This document shows positions 1 through 4,617 of a stretch of DNA of 7,032 bases, one piece after another; within the stretch, counting starts at the first letter, position 1, and each line of letters opens with the position of its first letter. Location of the stretch: positions 1 to 7,032 of the forward strand of contig WFUK01000102.1 in assembly GCA_015485015.1 (NCBI GenBank), written 5' to 3'. Under the pieces are notes generated by a model. The model was not told where the DNA came from. It saw only the letters and a list, made by a program, of their open reading frames with translations, and searched no databases. The stretch comes from Paracoccaceae bacterium. GTDB taxonomy: Bacteria; Pseudomonadota; Alphaproteobacteria; Rhodobacterales; Rhodobacteraceae. The position numbers were made by a program, and so were the translations under genes.

Positions 1-423
1 ATAGCGCATTGAGCCACTGCCCCATTTAGCATATTCCGCATCGCATTTGGCATCGCGAAACGGAATCCACGCCCGCTGCATGGCGCGCAGGGTTTCCTCG
101 CGGCGGGCAAATTCGGGTGAGTTCCTATCATCGTAATCCGTGCCCTTTGCGAAATCCATCGCGTTGCGATAAGCCTCGTTCAAAAGCACATCCCACGCCT
201 GCGCCTCGGATTGCTGGCAAAAACTTTGCCCCATGGCCGAATTGCCGCCTTCGGTCTGGTCCTGGCATATCTGCGAGCCAATCCCGATACAGGCGCGGGC
301 ATCATCAACACTATCGGCAGCATTAAAACAGGCGCGCAGTGTGGGCAGCACTTGAGCGTCATTCACCTCCTGCGCGGCGAGAGGGGTGGCAAGCATAGCG
401 ATTACAATAACAAGTTTTTTCAT
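1..423 (-). CDS. LprI-family (DUF1311) secreted protein, C-terminus cut by window edge
   Basis: The open frame runs from an ATG at 423-421 down to base 1 without a stop (141 codons), so the C-terminal end is outside the window. The first ~18 residues (MKKLVIVIAMLATPLAAQ) form a short Sec signal peptide, so the product should be periplasmic or secreted. The mature part has five Cys (32, 45, 53, 69, 127), enough for two disulfides. It carries the DUF1311/LprI pattern: Cys69 followed by EAQAWDVLLNEAYRNAM (residues 73-89), then LRAMQRAWIPFRDAKC (112-127). Members of this family include a mycobacterial lysozyme inhibitor, but most are uncharacterised, so function here is not established. The start is supported by a GAGGA site at 435-431, 7 bases upstream. 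The gene lies 56 bases downstream of ivd on the same strand and may be co-transcribed with it. Confidence 0.8.
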   Translation of the reverse strand, partial: MKKLVIVIAMLATPLAAQEVNDAQVLPTLRACFNAADSVDDARACIGIGSQICQDQTEGGNSAMGQSFCQQSEAQAWDVLLNEAYRNAMDFAKGTDYDDRNSPEFARREETLRAMQRAWIPFRDAKCDAEYAKWGSGSMRY

Positions 424-479
424 CTATAATTCCTCGTAATAATATCCCAAAATCCAAGGCTGCGAAAAAGAAAGCCGGC

Positions 480-1643
480 TTAGCCCGTCACCTTCATCAA
501 TTCGCGCCCGATCAGCATCCGGCGGATTTCAGAAGTCCCCGCGCCGATCTCCATCAGCTTGGCATCCCGCATGATTCTACTCAAGGGGGAATCGCTCATA
601 TAGCCCGCGCCGCCCATCGCCTGCACGCCCTGCACCGCCACATTCATCGCCTGCTCGGAGGCATAAAGCACACAGCCCGCCGCGTCTTGCCGCGTAACCT
701 CGCCACGGTCACAAGAGCCAGCGACGGCATAAACATAAGCCCGCGCCGCGTTCATCACGCTGTAAATATCGGCAATTTTCCCCTGCATAAGCTGGAAATC
801 ACCGATCTTCTGTCCAAACTGCTTGCGCTCGTGCATATAGGGCATGATCTGGTCCAGCACCGCATGCATCAGCCCCACGCCGATGCCGGAAAGCACCACG
901 CGCTCATAATCAAGGCCGGACATCAGCACATTCACGCCGCGCCCTTCCTCGCCCAGCACATTTTCAAACGGCACCTCGACATCCTCAAAGATCAGCTCGG
1001 CGGTGTTGCTGCCCCGCATCCCCATTTTGTCAAAATGCGGACTGGTGCTAAAGCCCGCCATGGTTTTCTCGATGATAAACGCGGTCATCCCCCGCGCACC
1101 CGCCTCGGGGTCGGTCTTGGCATAGACCACCAGCGTGTCGGCATCCGGCCCGTTGGTGATCCAGTATTTGGTGCCGTTCAGCACATAGCGGTCATTGCGC
1201 TTTTCGGCCCGCAGCTTCATGCTGACCACATCCGAGCCAGCCCCCGCCTCGCTCATCGCCAGCGCGCCCACATGCGCGCCCGAGATCAGCCCCGGCAGGT
1301 ATTTCCGCTTCTGCGCCTCCGAACCATTAAGCTTGATCTGGTTCACACACAGGTTGGAATGCGCGCCATATGACAGGCTTACCGAGGCGCTCGCCCGCGC
1401 CAGTTCCTCCACCACAACCGTATGCGCCAGATATCCCATCCCCGCGCCGCCAAATTCTTCAGGCACGGTCACACCCAGCAATCCAAGCTCGCCCATTTCG
1501 CGCCACAGCTCGGGCGGAAAGGTGTTGGACGCGTCAATCTCGGCCGCCATCGGGGCCACGCGCTCTTGCGCCCAGCGATGCACCATATCGCGCAGGGCTT
1601 CTATATCTTCTCCAAGGGCAAAATTCATCGATGCGGTAAACAT
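480..1643 (-). CDS. ivd: Isovaleryl-CoA dehydrogenase
   Basis: This cytoplasmic FAD flavoenzyme of leucine degradation oxidises isovaleryl-CoA to 3-methylcrotonyl-CoA and passes electrons to electron-transfer flavoprotein. The 387-residue product has the usual acyl-CoA dehydrogenase length and layout: N-terminal helices, then the first signature [13 protein letters not shown] (about 127-139), KYWITNG (160-166), and the C-terminal block [13 protein letters not shown] (341-353) ending in GAGTSEIRR. Two features point to isovaleryl-CoA dehydrogenase rather than a general acyl-CoA dehydrogenase. The position that is the catalytic Glu in medium-chain enzymes is Ala (A368 in IGAGT). A Glu is present instead at E247 in [11 protein letters not shown], where isovaleryl-CoA dehydrogenases carry their catalytic base. 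The frame is open back to a TTG at 1667, but the ATG at 1643 is chosen because AGGAG lies 6 bases upstream (1654-1650) and the N-terminus [13 protein letters not shown] fits the family. Also called liuA. Confidence 0.95.
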   Translation of the reverse strand: MFTASMNFALGEDIEALRDMVHRWAQERVAPMAAEIDASNTFPPELWREMGELGLLGVTVPEEFGGAGMGYLAHTVVVEELARASASVSLSYGAHSNLCVNQIKLNGSEAQKRKYLPGLISGAHVGALAMSEAGAGSDVVSMKLRAEKRNDRYVLNGTKYWITNGPDADTLVVYAKTDPEAGARGMTAFIIEKTMAGFSTSPHFDKMGMRGSNTAELIFEDVEVPFENVLGEEGRGVNVLMSGLDYERVVLSGIGVGLMHAVLDQIMPYMHERKQFGQKIGDFQLMQGKIADIYSVMNAARAYVYAVAGSCDRGEVTRQDAAGCVLYASEQAMNVAVQGVQAMGGAGYMSDSPLSRIMRDAKLMEIGAGTSEIRRMLIGRELMKVTG

Positions 1644-1649
1644 GGCTAT

Positions 1650-1654
1650 CTCCT
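1650..1654 (-). promoter_or_regulatory. Ribosome binding site deciding the ivd start
   Basis: The minus strand reads AGGAG, 6 bases before ATG 1643-1641. This favours the ATG over the upstream in-frame TTG at 1667-1665, which would also place the start inside the operator-like repeat. Confidence 0.75.
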
Positions 1655-1665
1655 GCTTTTCCAAC

Positions 1666-1685
1666 AACTGAACACACGTTCAGTT
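1666..1685. promoter_or_regulatory. Candidate repressor operator (8+8 bp perfect inverted repeat) upstream of ivd
   Basis: The 20 bases AACTGAACACACGTTCAGTT form a perfect inverted repeat with 8-base arms (1666-1673 and 1678-1685) around ACAC. The repeat lies 22 bases upstream of the chosen ivd start and shares bases 1683-1685 with a minus-strand TATAAC -10 box, so a bound protein would block polymerase. TGAAC-N4-GTTCA is the kind of site that dimeric TetR-family regulators often bind; the assignment to that family is inference. It does not resemble a MerR-type (LiuR) spacer operator. No regulator gene adjoins it. Confidence 0.6.
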
Positions 1686-1688
1686 ATA
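1683..1688 (-). promoter_or_regulatory. Putative -10 box of the ivd promoter
   Basis: The minus strand reads TATAAC, 5 of 6 to the sigma-70 consensus, placing transcription start near 1676 and leaving a leader of about 33 bases that includes the AGGAG site. The -35 region is poor: TTGGAG 18 bases upstream is the best match. A weak -35 with an overlapping operator suits a regulated promoter. Confidence 0.4.
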
Positions 1689-1781
1689 AAGCAAGCGATT
1701 TCCTGCGCCCTCCAAAAGCGCACCCGCTTCAGCGCGGCGCGTATGCCACGCGGATCAAAAGCCCCCCGGCCAGACGCGCCG

Positions 1782-2900
1782 CTAGATCAGCCCCACGCGC
1801 TCCACGACCCAGAAAGCACCGATCAGCGCAATGACCGAGGAGGCCGGAATCACGATCACCCGCCGATACCATTCCTTTTTCGCAAACCAGAATCCAACCA
1901 AGCCAAAGCAAATCAGGATGATCGTCAGCTGTCCGAATTCCACCCCTAGATTAAAACCGATCAAACCCGACGCGATATTATTTTGCGAAAGCCCAAAAGC
2001 GGTCAGCGCTCCGGCAAAGCCCTGCCCGTGCAGCAGTCCAAACATAAAAATCAACGCCGGTCGCCAGCGGCTCATATGGCTCATAAATATGTTCTCGATA
2101 CACACATAAACGATCGAAAGCGCGATCAGCGGTTCCACAATCCATGACGGCACCACCACAATCCCCAGCACCCCCAGCGCCAGCGTAAGCGAATGCGCCA
2201 GGGTGAAGGTCGAGACCTGCCAGAGTAGCGGCGTTAGCCTTGCGGACATCAAAAACAGCCCGACAATAAACAATATATGATCAATCCCGAGCGGCAGGAT
2301 ATGGTAATACCCCACCACGGTATAATTCACGAGATTTTGCCAAAACGAGATCACCGTTGCGCCTTCGGTTGAAATCGGATCGGTAAGGCCGCCCTTGGTC
2401 AGATAGGCGTTATAGTCGTTTTTATCGTCAATCAGCCGGATGATGATCTCGCCATATGCCGCATCCCAGCCAAGGCGAAGCTCGGCGGATTGCCCCAGCA
2501 TACCGGACACCACAATATAGCTGTCGCGCCGCAGGGTCAGGTCTCCGGCCTCGGGGATATCCACCGAAACCACGCGTGAAGTGGCGGGCGCATCATCCAG
2601 CAGCACCGTCATATTTTGCGCAAAAGCGTCCTTGTCAAAGGCCTGTTCCAGCGCCTCCGGTCCCATTGCGCGCAACTCGTCATAGCGCGCGGCATTTGGC
2701 GAATCCTGCGTATTTTTCGCATCCGAACCGATTTCGGCGATAATCGCTTCCAGATTCAACCGGATTTCCAGCCGGAATTCACCATTTTCCAAAAACAGAT
2801 CCGCAATGGCGGGGCGGATTTCATGGGCGTTGATCGGGCTGGCCATGGTGGTTATCAACAGGGCAATCGCGGCAAAAATTGCCCTTATCGGTCGGGTCAT
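1782..2900 (-). CDS. HupE/UreJ_2-family membrane protein, probable transition-metal transporter
   Basis: The product has 372 residues from ATG 2900. Residues 1-25 are a signal peptide ending SPINA, predicted to be cut before His26 (HEIRP). An exported domain of about 160 residues follows, then about six to seven hydrophobic membrane segments from residue 186 to 366. The membrane part carries the polar residues typical of the family: H200 and the GIDH motif (205-208), TLAHSLTLAL with H236, E256, E269-N270, LLHGQGFAGAL with H291, and E321. HupE/UreJ proteins are linked to nickel or cobalt uptake; this longer subfamily with an N-terminal extracytoplasmic domain is poorly characterised, so the metal is not known. 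The frame continues upstream to 2969, but the later ATG is chosen because it begins the signal peptide and has GAGAG 8 bases upstream. The gene is divergent from the DUF4198 gene, 39 bases away. Confidence 0.82.
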   Translation of the reverse strand: MTRPIRAIFAAIALLITTMASPINAHEIRPAIADLFLENGEFRLEIRLNLEAIIAEIGSDAKNTQDSPNAARYDELRAMGPEALEQAFDKDAFAQNMTVLLDDAPATSRVVSVDIPEAGDLTLRRDSYIVVSGMLGQSAELRLGWDAAYGEIIIRLIDDKNDYNAYLTKGGLTDPISTEGATVISFWQNLVNYTVVGYYHILPLGIDHILFIVGLFLMSARLTPLLWQVSTFTLAHSLTLALGVLGIVVVPSWIVEPLIALSIVYVCIENIFMSHMSRWRPALIFMFGLLHGQGFAGALTAFGLSQNNIASGLIGFNLGVEFGQLTIILICFGLVGFWFAKKEWYRRVIVIPASSVIALIGAFWVVERVGLI

Positions 2901-2905
2901 ATACT
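2900..2905 (+). promoter_or_regulatory. Putative -10 box for the DUF4198 gene, overlapping the hupE-like start codon
   Basis: The plus strand reads TATACT, 5 of 6 to consensus. A TTGCCC at 2879-2884 could serve as a -35, but the spacing of 15 bases is short. Transcription would begin near 2912, giving a leader of about 28 bases. The site overlaps the first base of the divergent gene's start codon complement, so expression of the two genes may interfere or be coordinated. Confidence 0.3.
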
Positions 2906-2939
2906 GTTCTCTCGATTCGTAATCATTCGGGAAATGAAA

Positions 2940-3764
2940 ATGCCGCACCTCCATAACACTGTAAAACAAATTTTGACACTCGGTATTTTTCTAGGCACCG
3001 GCATGGCCAACGCCCATGAATTCTGGATCCAGCCCGAGGATTACCGGCTTGAACCCGAGCAAATGCTGGTGGCGGATATTCGGGTCGGAGTGGATTTTCT
3101 GGGCGATACCCAAGCTTATATTTCCAGCACTATTAACCGTTTCACCCTTACCGATGCCAATGGCCTGCGCGAGGTGACGGGTCGGCTCGGTGATATTCCG
3201 GCGGTGAATGTGATGCCCGACACCGAGGGTTTGCAGGTCCTGAGCCTGTTTACCACCACCTCGGTGCTGACATGGGACGCGTTTCAAGAATTCGAGGATT
3301 TTGCAAATCTGCACGGCATGGGCTGGGTGCTGGAAACCCATGCCGAGCGCGGCTTGCCCGATACCGGCTTCAAGGAAGGCTATACCCGCTTTGTGAAATC
3401 CTTGACGGCTGTCGGGGATGGTGCTGGTCAAGATCGTTTTACCGGCATGTTTTTCGAGCTGGTAGCGGGGCTAAACCCCTATACCGACGATATCAGCGCC
3501 GGCATGCCGATCACCGTTTTGTTCAAGGGAGAGCCGCTGCCCGACAAGCAGGTCGATCTGTTTTTTCGCAATCCCGAGGGCGAATTATCCCGGGTGAGCG
3601 TGATATCCGACGCGCAAGGTTTGGCGATTATGCCCAATATGGGAACAGGGGAATATATGATAAATACCGTGCATATGATCCAGCCATTTCCGGCAGATAT
3701 CGAGCGCACCGGCGTGGTCTGGCATTCGCTCTGGGGGTCTATCACCTATGCGCTAGGTCAATAG
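2940..3764 (+). CDS. Exported DUF4198 protein (NikK-like metal-uptake accessory)
   Basis: The product has 274 residues. A signal peptide (1-25, hydrophobic ILTLGIFLGTGMANA) is predicted to be cut before His26, giving a mature protein that starts HEFWIQP, the typical opening of DUF4198 (COG5266-type) proteins. The rest fits the family: ERGLPDTGFKEGYTRFVKSL (136-155), a second beta domain with LNPYTDDISAGMPITVLFKG (178-197), GEYMINTVHM (237-246), and the closing WHSLWGSITYAL (261-272). Relatives are found with nickel or cobalt uptake systems and are thought to bind metal outside the cytoplasm; the exact role is not established. ATG 2940 is preferred because GGGA at 2929-2932 lies 7 bases upstream; ATG 2934, two codons earlier, is in frame but too close to that site. 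The partner is the divergent HupE-like gene. The gene ends 41 bases from the convergent cytochrome gene. Confidence 0.8.
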   Translation: MPHLHNTVKQILTLGIFLGTGMANAHEFWIQPEDYRLEPEQMLVADIRVGVDFLGDTQAYISSTINRFTLTDANGLREVTGRLGDIPAVNVMPDTEGLQVLSLFTTTSVLTWDAFQEFEDFANLHGMGWVLETHAERGLPDTGFKEGYTRFVKSLTAVGDGAGQDRFTGMFFELVAGLNPYTDDISAGMPITVLFKGEPLPDKQVDLFFRNPEGELSRVSVISDAQGLAIMPNMGTGEYMINTVHMIQPFPADIERTGVVWHSLWGSITYALGQ

Positions 3765-3773
3765 AACCATGGG

Positions 3774-3800
3774 CGCGCGCCGCTCGGATGGCAGCGCGCG
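3774..3800. terminator. GC-rich hairpin in the convergent gap, possible bidirectional terminator
   Basis: CGCGCGC (3774-3780) pairs with GCGCGCG (3794-3800). After one C-A mismatch, GC 3782-3783 pairs with GC 3791-3792, leaving the 7-base loop TCGGATG. The hairpin fills most of the 41-base gap between the stop of the DUF4198 gene (3762-3764) and the stop of the cytochrome gene (3808-3806). Neither side has a clear T-run, so intrinsic termination is uncertain; it may only slow polymerase or protect the 3' ends of both transcripts. Confidence 0.45.
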
Positions 3801-3805
3801 ACCGG

Positions 3806-4207
3806 TTAGTTTATCCCGTTGGCTTGTTGTAGCTCGCGGATATAGGCGATCAGGATTTCCACCTCGGCCCCGGTGATTTGCTCTTGCGGCGGCATCGGGG
3901 CATAGCGCCCATGATGAGGCGTCACCCCGTTTTCCATCGCGGCCCGCAAGGCAAAATCGGCATGGATGCGGGTTTGGTAAATCTTGCTGACCAAGGCAGG
4001 GCCAAGCGCCGTTCCGGCAGCATTCACCCCGTGACAGGCGGCGCAGGTGCCGTTAAAAACCACCTCGCCCGCAGCGGCCTCCGCGCTAAATTGCGGCACG
4101 GTAATATCTTCTACCGGCAGCACCACATTAGCCGGATTGCGGGAAAGAAAGAAATACGCCCCCCCGATCACAACCAATGCCACCGCCCATTTCATCCCTT
4201 GCTTCAA
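3806..4207 (-). CDS. Small membrane-anchored class I c-type cytochrome
   Basis: The product has 133 residues. Residues 6-22 are one hydrophobic segment (KWAVALVVIGGAYFFLS) without a clear cleavage site, so the protein is probably anchored in the inner membrane facing the periplasm. A single haem c site CAACH lies at 55-59 (C55, C58, ligand H59), followed by GTALGPAL (65-72). Met105 in RYAPMPP is the likely sixth ligand, and the helix AEVEILIAYIREL follows. This is the compact mono-haem layout of electron-transfer cytochromes. The start is a TTG at 4207-4205, because GGAGG lies 7 bases upstream; the in-frame ATG at 4195 would be 19 bases from it. The TTG overlaps the cueR stop as TTGA, so translation is probably coupled. 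Its position as third gene of a copper operon suggests a link to copper stress, but its redox partner is unknown. Confidence 0.88.
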   Translation of the reverse strand: MKQGMKWAVALVVIGGAYFFLSRNPANVVLPVEDITVPQFSAEAAAGEVVFNGTCAACHGVNAAGTALGPALVSKIYQTRIHADFALRAAMENGVTPHHGRYAPMPPQEQITGAEVEILIAYIRELQQANGIN

Positions 4208-4617
4208 AGCCCGGCCTCCAAAACCTTGTTTTTAGCGCCCGCCAGCCCATCAAGGATCGGGCAATCCGGACGATCATCGCCATGGCATTTCTGCACCAGC
4301 TCAGACAGGGTTTGCTGCATTTCCTGCAAGCCGGCAATCTTTTCCTCGATCTGGGCAAGATGCGTGCGCGCCATGACTTTCACATCGGCGCTGGCGCGCG
4401 CCCGATCCTCGTAAAGCGATAGCAGAGCGCGGCATTCCTCGATCGAAAATCCAAGGCTGCGGGCTCTCTGCACAAATGCCAGCTTGTGCAGATCATTGGC
4501 GGAAAACAAACGGTAACCGTTGGTGCTTCGCCCGGGGTTCACCAATCCGATATCCTCATAATACCGGATGGTTTTGGCGGGAAGGCCGCTTTGAGTGGCT
4601 GCGTCTCCGATATTCAT
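4204..4617 (-). CDS. cueR: CueR-type Cu(I)-responsive MerR-family regulator
   Basis: The product has 137 residues, the family's usual length. The N-terminal winged helix-turn-helix is clear (MNIGDAATQSGLPAKTIRYYEDIGL, 1-25, then NGYRLFS at 33-39), followed by SLGFSIEE (54-61) and a long dimerisation helix (about 80-110). The metal loop has Cys111 and Cys119 spaced C-x7-C in CHGDDRPDCPI, very close to E. coli CueR. Ser76 in ASADVK matches the Ser that marks monovalent-ion sensors (Cu, Ag, Au) rather than Zn sensors. Such regulators bind an over-long promoter spacer and activate copA when Cu(I) rises. The gene lies downstream of copA in the same operon, its ATG overlapping the copA stop as ATGA with GGAGG 7 bases upstream. 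CueR would thus probably activate its own synthesis; the target promoter is beyond the right edge. Confidence 0.93.
   Translation of the reverse strand: MNIGDAATQSGLPAKTIRYYEDIGLVNPGRSTNGYRLFSANDLHKLAFVQRARSLGFSIEECRALLSLYEDRARASADVKVMARTHLAQIEEKIAGLQEMQQTLSELVQKCHGDDRPDCPILDGLAGAKNKVLEAGL
4215..4219 (-). promoter_or_regulatory. Ribosome binding site supporting a TTG start for the cytochrome
   Basis: The minus strand reads GGAGG within the last codons of cueR, exactly 7 bases before TTG 4207-4205. The same site and spacing precede the cueR start (GGAGG at 4629-4625, ATG at 4617-4615), which strengthens the TTG call over the ATG at 4195-4193. Confidence 0.65.

Noticed and set aside
439..466. 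Separate promoter for the LprI-like gene (TATTAT with TTCGCA 16 bases upstream on the minus strand)
   Set aside because: The boxes are plausible, but transcription would start at about 432, inside the ribosome binding site at 435-431, so it could not give a normal leader.
465..489. Intrinsic terminator after ivd (palindrome AAGCCGGCTT followed by a T-rich stretch on the minus strand)
   Set aside because: The palindrome has no room for a loop and the best stem is only 3 base pairs, so a stable terminator hairpin is not supported.
2923..2937. TCATT-CGGGA-AATGA inverted repeat in the divergent gap as an operator
   Set aside because: The 5-base arms are short enough to occur by chance, and it overlaps the start region of the DUF4198 gene.
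2616..2939. Upstream in-frame extension of the DUF4198 gene
   Set aside because: It is antisense to the exported domain of the HupE-like gene, and the signal peptide begins only at 2940 (or 2934), next to a ribosome site.
2961..2977. Partly symmetrical GTAAAACAAATTTTGAC as a metal-regulator operator for the divergent pair
   Set aside because: Only 5 of 8 positions pair, it lies in the signal peptide coding region, and it matches no NikR, Zur or Fur pattern convincingly.
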